A DNA stretch of 64,000 bases from Balanoglossus misakiensis. Its lineage: Eukaryota > Hemichordata. Under the pieces are notes generated by a model. The model was given only the letters and a program-made list of their open reading frames with translations, was not told the DNA's origin and ran no database searches. The DNA lies in contig CM082587.2 of assembly GCA_040954595.2 (NCBI GenBank), positions 4,216,001 to 4,280,000 on the forward strand, given 5' to 3'. Positions 24,860-38,500 of this stretch are shown piece by piece. Position numbers and translations under genes: made by a program. Position 1 is the stretch's first letter. Each line of letters starts with the position of its first letter.

Positions 24860-27800
24860 ATGTACGTCATGTCCGTGCCGATTCCAAAAAAGAAAAGATG
24901 GCTCCAGGCGAGTGGGATGAGTGACAGTCCGCCAACGCCAACCGGGAAAGGGGAAAGCTCGGCTGATTATGGATTGAAGGCGACGCCCTATTCCAGCGTG
25001 ATGCAGTCGCCGATGTCGGTGCAGTCGCTGGATTCGGTCGGATCGTCGGAGAGCAGCGAGTGGGAGAATTCCCGCGGCAGCAGCACGTCCAGCAGCGCCG
25101 CAAGTTCCAGGGACCCGCTGAGCCCCGGAAACTCGACCGAGAACGACCTGGCCTGTCCCTCGCCGGCCGCCGCCTACAGAGGTGGACCATACTCCCCGCA
25201 GGTGCCCAGCCCGCAGATCTGCGGCGGCAGATACTCCAAACTGCTCAGCCCTAAACCGACATCATGCCTGCAGCCTCAGCCAGCCTCACTGCCGATGAGT
25301 CCAGTGTCGCCGGGCTGGGGGTGCCATAGATCCCCCCATGCTGCTGCTCGTTCGGAGATCAGCGGCGGATCCCCAGTCCCTGATTTGTCTCAGGCCAAGA
25401 GTGCGAAGAAGGCGACGCGCATGCCAAAATTGATACTAAAAATCTCCAAGGGGTCCAGGTGTTCGCCGGGTGAGGGTGCGGCCCCCAAGTTCAAAGCCAG
25501 TGAGGAGAGTCACCGCATCAAAGTGCTGGAGCGTGAAGACGTGGGCAGGCAGAATAATGGGCTGTTAATGCAAATGCCACAACAGCATCGGCTGAACGCA
25601 GATCCTCCATGGAACAGGTCACCCAGAGTTGAGGGGTGCACTGGTGGGGCCGAGCTGACCCAAAGGCTGCAGTGTCCAGAAGAAACACAGGAGAGGGGCA
25701 GGGTGGCCTCCCCCGGCAGAGTGACTACACTGGAGAACAGCCACGCGCGCTGGATGTCATTAAACCCTGCCACTGATTACTGTTATGATAGCAGCGGTGA
25801 CCTCAATTTCACAAGCGGACACGGTGGAGCCCAAACACCGAAAGACACTCGTAGGAACTGCAGGGACAGTGGCGAGTGTTACTACGGCGACAGGAGAGAG
25901 GAATTACAGCGGTGTTCTGTTGAATTGAGGACTGCGGTGAAGAGGGAACAGGCCGGCAAATCACAGTGTGGTTTTGTGTCTGCTTCAGACAAAGAGAGAG
26001 AAAGGCATGCTGGAATATGCCTGGACACTGCTGTTGCCATGACCGTGGGGGAAGAGAGTGGTCGCGGTGACTTTGCCAAGAGTGACACGGCACCGAATGG
26101 CAACTGTGGGGTAAAGGATGAAGAGATGTTCTGGACCCCAAATAGTGGTGGTGGTACCGTCGGCGTGGCACAAGATTATAGTGTGGAGTCCCACTGCAGC
26201 CGGAGAAACCCCGCGATTGACGATGGCCAGCGGTTCGCCGACATCCAGAAGGCGATCAAGAACGAGCCCGCCGACCCGCCGGACGGCGACGGCGTCGTCG
26301 GCGGCGACAAGGGCAGCGGGAACAACGTCCTGGAGCAGATACTGCACGAGCCGGACCGGAACGAGTTCATGCAGAAGCCGTGTCCAGTCTGCGGGGACAA
26401 GATCTCGGGCTACCACTACGGCATCTACTCCTGCGAGAGCTGCAAGGGCTTCTTCAAGCGCACCGTGCAGAACAAGCGCCACGAGAGACTCAAGTGTATG
26501 ATGAGCGGGATGTGCGAGGTCATGATCCCGAATCGGAAGAGATGCGCGTCGTGTCGCTTCAACAAGTGCCTGTCCATGGGAATGAAATTAGAAGGTGAGT
26601 TACATGCACATTTTTTACGGTGACATTTTTTCGTTTTTGCCTTTGCGACATTTGTGGCAGTTTGGGAGTGGGGGGGGGGGGTGTCTCGGATTTCTTGGAA
26701 GTGGGTCATTGGTGTTTTTTTGTGCATCCTTGACCTCGCGATGAACGTGTGGAATCAGGTCAGACCGGCACTAAAACCGATACAGATCTGCTCGGGTGAA
26801 AGACCTCCACATGAACTTCTGGCAGGGTCTTTTGCCCGTAAAATCCCAACTTGTTTTACTCCATGGTGGTTCATGTGCAAATATTGCTCACACTGGCAAA
26901 TTTTAACTTAGACCTAGTCCTGTCTAAGTAATTTGCCTTTGAGAATGGACTTGGTCTGTGTCTATAAGATCATATGTAAATTAAGACCGACCTAAATTAA
27001 GTGTTTCATGATCAACAACCTACGTGTATCAGCGTTGAAAATGGCGGACTTAAGCTTAAACAACAACTTTTTTAAAATTGTCTCTCTCCACACACATACT
27101 GTCTGTATCAAACGACAGATCTATGTTCGTCATTACTGGGGACGATCTCGCACATCCAAACAACAAGTGAAGTAGCCAGATGTCTGGAAACTAATTGATT
27201 ATGTAATGACATGCTCCAGTTTTATCAGGAGGTGGAAATCAATTGATTGTGTGATAATACGCTTGATGAATATCAGGAGCTTATCACTTTCAGTGGCGAC
27301 GTCTTGCTGGTTCACTCAGTGGTTGTCAGTCAGACTTTAGATCATCATGTTCTGTGTAGGACATGCTTATACTTAACAGGTTGTACCATGCTAAATATTC
27401 ACTACAAATTATTTATGCCTAATATAGAAAAATTTGCTGTACTGTACATGTATGTATTTAAAGATTTGTTTGAGTGTACTATTAGCCTCTTATATCTGAG
27501 AATAAATTTAACTTTGCAAATGGTGCTGCTTTTTGAAGGCAAAACTTATTGTTGAATTTTTTAGACTCCCTAGCCAGACCACAGTTTTTATGTTAAAACC
27601 ACCTACACAAGACCTTGGAACACCAACTTGGCCAGCATAGCAGTTAGCATTAATGGTATTATTATACAAGTGTTAAACGGTAACTTTGTATTTGTCCACT
27701 GTTTCATTTCATCAAAAGTTAATATTGATCTTTGCCTGTGTTTTTAATTACTTTGTTTAATTTACAAGAAAATAAAATAAAGTGAACATATGGCCATGTC

Positions 27801-30800
27801 AGTGTTTAGTATTACTATAAAACCCACCAATATGTTACAGTAAAGTATGGTGAAATATGAGCATGATATTTGTCCTACAATTGCCTAAAAACACATCACT
27901 ATTGTTTCAACAGTGTGTCTAGTAAAGTCTAGTTAAGGAACCCCTGAGGTTTATAAGTGCAGTACATTAGAGTAATTGGTAAAACATATCCTACCTACTT
28001 ATCCAATTACTTTGCAACATTATCCCTTAAATATACATTGCGTATGTCTGTAGCCTTACTAGTATTACCCCAATGGAAAAATGTTACTAGACCTCCTGAA
28101 TTTTGCATCAGATTGATTTGTTACACGAACAATGCAAGAACATACAGGCGTTAGCGACAATAAAAGTAGACGTACTGATTGATTGAGCTTGAGGGACCTA
28201 CATGAAAAGCCTTTCAACACGTCACGCAATCAATTTTGCATGGGTAGGTAACCGTGTGCGCCTGTTTGAGGTCTTCCATACACTTAGAAATCTGTTATGT
28301 AGGACAGGGCTGCTCAGTTTCTGAGTAGGACACGGTGGAAAAGTTAAAACCCATGCAATATGTGAACAACGACTGTGGGTACGTTTGGACCTTAGAAATT
28401 TTGTACATCGATACTGCACCCACAAGAGTGACTTAGAATGTTGTCACTGTCCCCAGATTTTATGTTAGTCTCTTAGAGTGACCACCAGAGCCAGTCAATA
28501 TCGAGATTCTACCTACCAACCATTTTGCAGAGAAAAACGCATTTTAGCACAAAATATGAAAAACCAGTCACCCTAATTATATATATTCCATAATTTTGTA
28601 TGTCCCTGGCAATTCTGTCATTTTAACAACTGACCCTATCACTGAAAAAAAAAATGTTACGATATACAACTGAATGTGTTTATGATCACTAATCCTCCCC
28701 CACTGATTCCCAGCATATGGAGTGAACGGAGACAGATGGGCTGATAGCATTAACAGCATTTTTTCAATGCTGGGGCCCCACATTCATCTCAACTCGGAAG
28801 AGGATTGCTGAAATCACATTGCAATGCATGAAAATCTTGCGACCGAATTACCGGGTAATGGGAAAAACCTTGCAGCTCCTTTCAACATCCTCGAACTTTC
28901 AAAGACCTTTGGGTGCATTTAATAGACTTTGGAACTCAGACATGAACTGGAGACACTGTTTTGAAGGTTACCTGTCCTCCTTTTTATACACCGCCCACGC
29001 TAAAAAAAAGTATATCATCAGGGGCAGTGCATAATGACTGCACACGGAGAGTTACATGAAATGCCTCGCGTTTTGAAAACATATGGGCTTTTCTTTTCAA
29101 TGAACAAAGTAAAAAAAATATGCTTCGTATAGCAAGACTAATTAAGCATGTACTTCTATTACAATCGCAGTATTGCACGTATTGAATGCAGACATGTATC
29201 TTTTCATTCTAAAATGCCAACATATATATTCGTCCTTATCTGTTGCGTACGTGACAGCTTATCACCATTGGGAATGAATAAACCTGAATTAAACCATTTG
29301 CAACTTGTTTTTGTTAAATTTTATGTAACAAATTTCAATTAATTATACATGTATTGCGTACAAAATGTATCTTGATCAAGGACAGCACCTTATCAATCAT
29401 GCATTATTTGCTCCAGTTTAATCCAATATGGCTGCCCACTCAGAACATTAACATTTGTTTTTCATTCTCTGTGCATTTTTTTTTTCAGCAATTCGAGCAG
29501 ACCGGCAACGTGGGGGTCGGAGTCTGTACCAGGGATCATCGGAGTACAAACGCAAACTTCTCCTGGAACATGAAAACAAAGCGATGCAGCCGAAGAAGAG
29601 GAGAAACTCGAGCGTGTCGTCGTCCGTGGCGACGAAGCAAGGGGAGCCGGCGACGGTCGGCAAGGCGACGGTTGTCAGCAATCAGGGAGAAGCGGAGGAG
29701 ATTGCGAGCGTCGCGCAAGACACGCCAGCGGTGTCGGGACTCATGAAGGAACTTCTGGCGAAGGAGGAACTGATGCTGGAGACGGCTAAATGTACCGAGT
29801 GCAAGGATCTTCAGATCGGCGATCTGAAGAACTTCAAGGTGTTCCTTCACGTGGTGGACCATGTGCTCTTCAGTTTGGTCGGATGGGCACGTAAACTCCC
29901 GTACTTTGAGGAGGTTGAGGTGGGTTCCTGAATATATAACTGCATGCATGCGTGCACATGCACACACACTCACGCATGCACACACATTGTAGCAGAATTT
30001 GAAACAGAACTTGAAAATTCCACCCCAAATTCTAGCCATTTAACCTGCGCTGTTTTTCGCTACGGTTCAGGAAACATTTGATAAAAGATCTGGGACAGTG
30101 GGAACCCTGAAATCACATCTGTTATCAATAATTATGACTGCATTGATATACAAAGGGCAACCCTGGCAAAAATCATTCATGACAAGGGGACCTCGGTGAC
30201 ATCTACCTGGGTATTTAACTGCTTTTTTAAGTTAATGGGAAATGGTGGGGATATAAAACTGCGGACAGTGCCCGCTGTGCTGGTGTCATTTGATAGGACA
30301 AATAGAAAAGTGCTGTGCGTGTCAGACACAAAGTACAGTGACTGGCGGACTCTTTTATCGTTAACTCGTCCGTCATTCATAGCAGAAAAGAAAAGGGCCG
30401 TCTATGATGTCATGCAAGCCAAAATGGAGTAATTCTGTCATTGGCACTAAATATCTGTTGTCTTCATTCACCAGACCGACGACCAAATCAAGTTGCTTCA
30501 AGCCGCCTGGTGTCAGATCGTGGTGCTCTCGTCCTCCTTCAAATCCATTCCCTTGGGAGACTGCATTGTGCTGCTGAACGGCACCAAGCTGACCGGCGAC
30601 GGCATGCAGGAGTACGGCGGGTCGGAGGTCATCAATCGCATGATCGATCTGACGGATCACCTGCGGCGCTTGAAGGTGGACAAATACGAGATCGAAGCCT
30701 TCAAACTCATGTTGCTTCTACAGTCAGGTGCGTTTGATGTTGCGTTGTTATCCTTGCACTGTCTTGTCTGCAGCAGCTTAGAGCACAAGCAACATATTAC

Positions 30801-31384
30801 CTCTTCATTCACTTTCTACAGTCAATATTTAATTAGCCAGAATGCAATTATCGTATGCTTTGACTCATTGCTATGATGTCAACAAATCTATTTAAAGGCT
30901 TAAGTACAGAGCTAAGGGCACTTCTGTTGGGGCAAGTAATCAACCCTTTTAGATGTAGCCAGTAACTGTGTATGATAAACAGAAGATCATATTCAATGTA
31001 TATATGCCCATTTAAGGTACCTTGCACACCGCCATAGTAGATGCAAGAATTTTTTCGAATCACCGTGATTGTTTTCTCCTGTCTCCAGATTGCGTAGGCC
31101 TGTCCAACCCTTCAGAAGTTCACAGCCTGCAGGAGAAGATTGAGGATGAGCTGCTGAGCTACATGGAGCGGCACTACCCCGAGCAGCCCAACAAGTTCGC
31201 CGAGCTGATCGTGCGGATTTCGGAGATCGAGCGCATCTGCTACATCGTCAAGGAGCTGCTGATGCTCAAGCAGCTGACGGGCGACGTGCCGGAGATCAAC
31301 CTGCTGAGCGAGCTCATGGAGGGCGCCTCCAAGGTGGAGACAATCAAGCCGCAGAAGGTGGCCATGAAGAAAGGGTCGTCGTGA
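24860..31384 (+). CDS. NR5B1: Nuclear receptor of the NR5B (Hr39/DHR39) group
   Basis: A nuclear DNA-binding transcription factor. Coding exons: 24860-26594, 29489-29919, 30475-30727, 31089-31384; all phases agree, 904 residues. An in-frame TGA about 40 bases before the ATG supports the start. Residues 1-500 are a long Ser/Pro-rich A/B region. The DNA-binding domain begins at Cys508 ([20 protein letters not shown], then [12 protein letters not shown]) with all eight zinc cysteines and the NR5 P-box ESCKGFF. The A-box region [14 protein letters not shown] follows across intron 1, as expected for a receptor binding DNA as a monomer. The ligand-binding domain carries a signature ([20 protein letters not shown]) and an AF-2-like helix [24 protein letters not shown] and AIR.DR.RGGRS.YQ fit Hr39 better than NR5A. 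Odd point: 17 residues, not the usual 15, separate the two zinc modules. A polyA signal follows at 31701. Confidence 0.9.
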
Positions 31385-31700
31385 CGACCCCCATCGCAGG
31401 ACGTACAACGCCGCTGTCTCAGATTCTGCACAAGACATGTACAGTACCTCGGACAATCCAGCTGTGATTATCACAAAATATGACTGAGAGAGAGAGAGAG
31501 TGAGAGAGAAAAAAAAATGTCAGTTTTATCTTACGGAAACCAGGGAATCTTAGGTAACTGTTTTATCTTTACACATGTATTTGTGAATAGTCAGGACCAT
31601 TTTGAATACCGACAATTACCTCTATTCTGAGCTCTAGTAGTTATATCTTCTCACATTTTTTTTGTAACGATACCAGAAAAAGTCAAATCACTCAAATGCC

Positions 31701-31706
31701 AATAAA
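31701..31706 (+). terminator. Candidate NR5B polyadenylation signal
   Basis: AATAAA lies 317 bp after the NR5B stop codon in A/T-rich sequence, in the context gccaataaaatgg. Confidence 0.6.
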
Positions 31707-34700
31707 ATGGCAAAAAAAAGATACAACCGCTTGAGCTAAGTTATTTATGCACCGTAAACATAGAAGCTCTCTTGTATAGGAACAATATATAGGGGCAACA
31801 TCAATAGTACAGTGTCAGAGAAAAAAATCATCACGTCCTTCAGTTTAGGGTTAGGGCTTTTAAAGGCTATGACACCCTAAACCCTAATATGTTATCAGGA
31901 AAAAAAACACGATTTTATGATATATTAAAGGGGAAAATATTTGTTTGCCGTGCAAATTTATAGATTAGATTACAGAAGCTAAACTTAGAAAAGTTGTGAA
32001 ATTCATGGCTGCCAAATGTTTGTGTTCAACAATTTTGAATGTTAGATGTTTATTTTTCAAATCAAGGTGGTGGACATCCTTCTTTTTCTTGTTGAGTTTT
32101 CAAAATGATTTGACACAAGTCTGTATTCTCCTACCATCACACCATCAAAATTCATGAGAATTTCATAGTGTAAAGAAAATCATTTTCACTCAGTTAAACT
32201 CAGGAGCAAGCTTATTTGTATCCATATATGTAAAAGTATACATACATGTTTCATATAGGACAGTCAGCCAAGAGGTCATTTGCATATTATTTGCATTTGA
32301 CAAAGTCAACCATTACCATGCAAATTTGGCATCAAAACAGAGAGATATTTTCCACACATCACTTCAGGTTTATAGACTTTACATTCCTTCTTTTACACAC
32401 AATGAATAACAGTTATGGGCGACATGTTGAAAATTATTTGCCAATATAAATATCTGCAATCTGTTCTTGAAATACATTTGGTATTGGGTTTGATATCTAT
32501 TCTTGTCATCTGTACGTGCACTTTTTACGCAACACAGCAGGTCAGAATGCACTTAAGATCTCCTCAGAAACCACTTGATGTCTTTGCGGCACAGTGACCT
32601 TGAAATAGACACACTTCTTGATTGTTGTATGCAAATGAGCTCATGAGTGACTGACTGACTGGCCGAGGGGAATGCCCTTTTTCTCTCAGTCTGTGAAGTA
32701 GTCCCTTGTGGACAAACTTCTGCTTGAAATGTCCTAGAATTTTTAAATGATGTGGAGTGTGGGAACCTTGTACATGTACTGTGAAGAATTCGACTTGTCT
32801 TTTGACATCGCAGTGTTTTTTGAATGTTTGCAAATAGCAGCCACATGCACACATACCCGCAGGAACACTCGCTGACTTCGTTGCTGGACAGCGGTCTTGG
32901 AGAAGGTTTTTTTTTTCACGGACAGATCACCTTGACGACAACACATTGTAGTGTCAGTTAATTTACGTGAGGCTGGTTGTCAGTTAAATGGCTGGCAAAA
33001 TTTCATTTTCTCGATAGTGAGATGAACACTGATAGGATGCACTAACCAGAGCACAGAATTGTAGAACATGTATATCAAAGCTTTCCACATGGTATTAGAA
33101 ATTGGGGAATCGTGTATTCTTGTGGGATATTGCACACAAGGTTTGGAGTAAATTGTCTTCATAAATGAATCATTGCATATTCACAGCAGCTGATTGTTTG
33201 TGTCCTGTGTCGGTTTCAGGTACGATTTTTTTCGAGCATTTGGAGTTTAGGTAGTCTAATTTCATATTTCTTATCCATGTACTGAATTTGTATTGGATTT
33301 GCGAGTCACGAAGTTTGAATACGGTTGCCTCTGATGTGTGACTTTGAATCAGGCCAGAAAGGGTTGGGTGATTGTTGGGTTGAGTTGGGGGGGGGGGGGG
33401 TGGCCTGGCTTTGTGAAATGTGCGAGCGTGTGTTTCTTTCCTGGCATGTAGTCCTCAGCAGCTTACAACATTGTGCTTTTTGTCATTGGTTTTTGGGCCG
33501 AGGGCATTTGTGGATGGTTGGGGAGCGTGTACAGTGCCTATAGTTGTGGCTGCTGGACTGACCGAAAATCAAGTATGATTTTTGAGAAATCAGTCAAAGG
33601 AACGCTTGCATGTGGGTCTCAGACAGAGAGCCCATCTGAGGAGCTGATAGAGTCACAGCCTTCCACCCCAGGTTCACTGTTCCTGGCTCAATATAAATAT
33701 TGCAATGAACAGTGGCCGGGGTCAGGCCAAAGTTTGGCGTCTAAGGGGATAAGGTTATATCTGCAAGTTGCCAGTTGGAGCATGGTTTTAACCAGTGTGT
33801 CCATGGTTACAGGCAACTGGCCAGCAATACTTGAGGCCAAGGGTGGTGGGTTTTATAGACTTTGAAACGCAACTTTCTACTGAATATTTCAAGCATCGAA
33901 AAAATTACGTACAGATTCAGAGTATATTTTTAGTTGTAGCAATCTATTGTAATGATACAAAATCTAAATAGTGTAAAAAAAATATTAAATTATTGTGTTG
34001 TGACTTTGTTGATGTTTGTGTTTGATCAAGATCTGTAAAACAATCTTAAAACAATTTTAAGACTTTAGTTTCTGTCATTGTTTTGGTTTTCTTTTTTTCA
34101 TTCAAAGTTCAAAGATTTATTAAATGTTCGGTCCGGCCGAAGGCTGTCTGGAAAATCCTGTGATTGTGTTTTTTTTTTACTTTTAGTTCCTGGAAGCTGT
34201 ATGTACTGGTATACAAATATACATGTACATTCATACATACACCCACACACACACAGATATACACACATGCAACACAATGTATAGATACATACCGTACATA
34301 CTGATCCCAATCTCCCCTGATAGTGACCCCTCCGGAAAGAAAACTGACAGTGGGCGTGGCCAGATATGAAATCAGAGACATGAGAGCGGTTGCACTAAGA
34401 TACGTGACGACCGTTAGGTGGCGCCCTGACAAGAAAAAAACACCCATAACTCCCTACGCAATATAAATATTATAACACATGCGCAAAAAGACTCCCGGAT
34501 TCATACTACTATTAAGGGGGTGTCGTTGATACAGTTCCGATAAGACCGTACCATGAAATCTATGACACCACCAGCAGCAACAACAACAGCAGATCATTAA
34601 ACCTGGGGAAACAAAGTAGTTTGACCTCTTGTATATTGACCCCATCACCACGCCTCTAAATTTTTAGCGTTATCATCCTCGCGCAGATCTACAGCCACTT

Positions 34701-35355
34701 CAAAAGTATTACTCACTTGCGTGCAAACTTATTTCTCTGGATCGTGGCCACCTTGGCGTCTTGGCAACCGTTGATCGGAAGCTTCAAATCAACAGGTTGT
34801 CGTCTTCCAATCTTACGTCGACACGGTAAAAAGAACAGAAAAGTTCGTCTGCCTGAAGTAAGTTATCTGGACTGTAACGTTTGACTGTTCCGTGTTTTTT
34901 GTGTGTGTTTTTTTGCTGATTAGAAATTTACTCTCAACCGGGTCAAATTGCCAACGTGTATAGTAGTTTCATATTGTTTTTAAAAATGTTTCCTGTTTTT
35001 TCATTTTATTTTTATTTTCTTTGTCAGAAGACTTACTCGACGAGTGTTGTTCACTTGTTCGTCCCGTGATTTGCAATATTTTCTGGCCAACACTTCAACA
35101 TAAATAACACGCGAGTAATACAACATAAATTATCACATATTGAGACATTGATGGAGAGCATCTACCACGCAAATATATCCAGAGTAACTAGGCGTTAGAG
35201 TGACTAAGCTTTTTCTTCATACCCGACAAAAGCGGAGACTTTGCATGCAAAGACCCAATGTTTGCAGTCATTGCTATAAATCTGGCTCCTCAAATATTTC
35301 ATCATGCCAAAGGTTGAAACAACCGTGGTCGCGCTATCTTTTTTATGAGATAAAT

Positions 35356-35370
35356 CACGGTCTGACCGTG
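35356..35370. promoter_or_regulatory. 15-bp palindrome upstream of the reductase gene
   Basis: Reads cacggtctgaccgtg: two 7-base arms that are perfect reverse complements around one central base. It lies about 70 bp upstream of the candidate TATA box. The arm resembles the accgtgat arms of the larger palindrome at 6609-6632. It could be a dimeric factor site; this is inference. Confidence 0.4.
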
Positions 35371-35437
35371 GCTAAATAATTAATGCGGTAAACTGTCGCC
35401 AGGTGACGGTCGCGGGCGAAACATAAACCCACTGGGC

Positions 35438-35445
35438 TATATATA
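35438..35445 (+). promoter_or_regulatory. Candidate TATA box of the FRRS1-like gene
   Basis: tatatata in the context gggctatatatactcccg, 75 bp upstream of the start codon. A transcription start near 35470 would leave a 5' UTR of about 50 bases. Confidence 0.5.
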
Positions 35446-35519
35446 CTCCCGTGATATACACGGTTCCATTTGTATCTGTTCTATTCAAGGGTATACTGAC
35501 AACACGAAGCTGTTTCCTC

Positions 35520-38500
35520 ATGCGGCGGTCTCAGATGTGTGGTGGCTGGGGCAGCCACGCCGCTGCTGTTGTACTCCTTACTATTGCTGTCATCTTTGAA
35601 ACTAAGGTAAGGATTTAATCAATTATTAATTTCGCCATAAACACTACACTACACTACAACATAGCATAACACAGTACAATTTAATAAAGGCGACGGATAT
35701 GGGTCGGTCTGGTGTAGTCCACAGAAAACGGACAATTTAAGATATATTGCTTATAAGCCCTAATGTTTTAATTTGCCTATCTCGACGTCTGTATTCTGGT
35801 TAAACAATCGCAAGAGTGAGATATTTAGCAACATACAAACTAAATTTAAACTCTATATACATTAAATGCATATCACGCTTTCTTTTAGGCCCAGTCGCTG
35901 GTGACCAGCGATGGTTGTGGTGAAGATAAAGGGTGTTTCCAAGATCCCGTCGGCTGCGAGACTTCGGCGTGTGACGTGCTGATCACCTGGGAAGCCAACG
36001 GGGCCGGGGACGCCACCAACTTCGGAATCTTGGGACACGTCGAAAGCGACGAGGATTATGTCGCTATGGGGTTCTCCTACAACCAGGCTATGGTTTGTAT
36101 CCAGAAATAGTGGCTTTAAAAACTAAAGAACCACCATACACTTCTTTGAATCAGGCAGACAGAGTTGAAAACATGATTGCGTTCTCTCCCATAGGATAAC
36201 GCTGACGTGTGGGCGTGTCTCCGATTGGACACTTCTGATGTTGTACTCGACCATTCGCATAACTTCGGTTACACAAACCTACAGCTAAGCACGGTAAGTT
36301 CACATATGAATAAGCGAGTAGAGTCACGGTGAAAAGGATCATACAATTTTTACAATCTGCATTGCACTAAAATCGACCTCTTCCCCGAATCTTGTTGAAG
36401 AACGGATCTGGAAACTTTGAGTCTTCCGTCAACGACGGTGCGATAGAATGTACATTTACACGCCTGAACAAGATGGAGGGAGAAGAGGCTACGTTCTTCG
36501 ACCTCTACGCCAGTGAATATTATTTATTGATACCAAGGGGTCCAAGACTTGACGTTGTTCCACGTGAGTAGAAAAATTGGTTTAGTCATATTCACAAACT
36601 TTCGTGTGGGCCCAAAATATGTATCACGATCGAATTTTTACCATCAAGTATTCAAAATGACCGACAAAAAGGAAAGGAAAATACGGAGGCAGCAATATGT
36701 CCCTCCTCCCTCTCCCTTCCCTCCCTCCGTATTTTTTTCTCTTTCACAAGGATACATTCTGTTTACAGCGAAATTGTCAAAGCACGTCAGGTCACCACTG
36801 GTCTCAGACAGCACCGTCAATTTTACCGATGTCCAAACATCCGGCGGCGGATCCTCGTCACCCGCCTATCACAAAACTCACGGTAAGCGAAGATATTTAA
36901 TAAGTAACTAATAAACTCATACTTGTGGCATGTTAATATTTGATGACCTAATTAATGGAACAGCGGGAGCTCGTTGGGATATCCTTCTATTCTGATTTGC
37001 GCTTTGCCTGCTTCTGTATCTAGGGTCCCTGATGTTATTTGGTTGGGTCGGCTGTGCCAGCGTCGCCATAGTGATGGCGCGTTATTTCAAGACAGTGTGG
37101 CCGAACTCGTCACTTCTTGGGCAGAAAGTCTGGTTTACGGTGGGTATTGGCACACTGTCTTAATTTCCGAGTGTGTATAATTTTTTTCGGCAGACCAAAG
37201 AAATGGCAAGACCTATAGTACACTTACTAATTTAATGAACCCCGAACCCATGCAATAAAAGAGGAAAATACTGACGCAATTACATGACGCATTTCCGTTC
37301 TCTTTTGCAGTTTCATCGCACCCTTATGATCATCAATTTATTGTGTTTCTGCGCAGCGTTTGTGATTATCTTTATCGGCGTTGGTGGCTGGGTCTTCTAT
37401 GAAAGTACCAGTGACGTAAGCACTTCTCCCTTGTCACCTTCTTAATTTCTTTCTACCTTTATATTTGTTCAACACGGAGTTTAGAATATAATTTTATACT
37501 ACTGAACTGACGAGTCAGACAAAGTCAGACACATAAACTATGTTTTCTCGTCTCCCAGCTGCCGTTTGTCCATGCTACAATCGGGTGCATCGTTGTGGCA
37601 TTGGGCATAACCAATCCAATAATGGCGTTTTTCAGACCACACCCGAAAACACCAAAGTAAGTTGACGCGTAGTAGTAGTAAACTATTCTAGCATGCTGAA
37701 ATACCCATTGATTTCGATCTAACTGCGCTGCTCACCGTTTGTTTCGTTGTGTGTCGACAGGCGACCCATCTTCAACTGGTGTCACTGGGCGGTTGGAACC
37801 TCAGCACACCTTTTGGCAGGTTCGTATCAACGCGCCAATAAGAAAGTCTCGGAGGCACCCCTTTTAAAACATCAAGTAGTCTAACAAACGCAGTTTGCTA
37901 TGCATGATTGGTAGCATGCAGTGTTTGAAATATGTTTGAGAATTTTAGAGAAACCCTTATCGAATAACGTGGTCTGCCTGCCTGTACTCTGATTCGAATT
38001 CTCATATGCATCCCTTCAAATTGGCAGTTGTGAACATTTTCCTCGGAATGGATATCTACGGCATGCCGTCCTACTCACTGTGGATATTCGCTGGCTGGCT
38101 ATGTTTTCACTTCATCTTTGAAATTTTCATGGAAATACTGAATTGTGGACTTGTGAAATCGGGTAGGCTAATCGTTAATAATGTATTTCTACTGTGGTTA
38201 ATTGCCTATATGACGCTATGCATTCAAGCTTACATAACTATTTTAGGTCTCTTGTAATTACACATGTATTTTTTCGTTCACTGTAATATTTTATGAACCT
38301 TTCAGAAGAGTACACGTCCTACAAAATCTACATGCGTATGACGAAAACATCATCGATAGGTAAGGAGGAATTTGGCGAAGTTGTAGTTGGAAGAGTGGGC
38401 TTTCCTGTTATTTCTTACATCTTGAACAGTCCTGATAGTTGATAGGAAAATAATCGAGCCTGCCATGTACCCTATAGGCCTAGCGGTGAAGCGGGTCGTC

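Larger units (their letters stand above)
31385..35519. other. NR5B 3' flank and upstream region of the reductase gene, no coding sequence supported
   Basis: After the NR5B 3' UTR there is AT-rich non-coding DNA with a GA tract (31486-31508), telomere-like TTAGGG/CCCTAA pieces (31844-31887), a G-run (33389-33401) and CA repeats (34240-34265). A donor-like ctgcctgaa/gtaagt at 34857-34864 could end a non-coding first exon of the next gene. Open frames here are short and featureless. Confidence 0.5.

Noticed and set aside
32553-33865. Open frames of 65-130 codons between NR5B and the reductase gene
   Set aside because: Codon use and peptide composition look random, with no splice signals or family resemblance.
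34678-34864. Possible non-coding first exon with donor gaa/gtaagt
   Set aside because: Only the donor is convincing. A TATA box much closer to the reductase ATG makes it unnecessary, so it is kept as a remark only.
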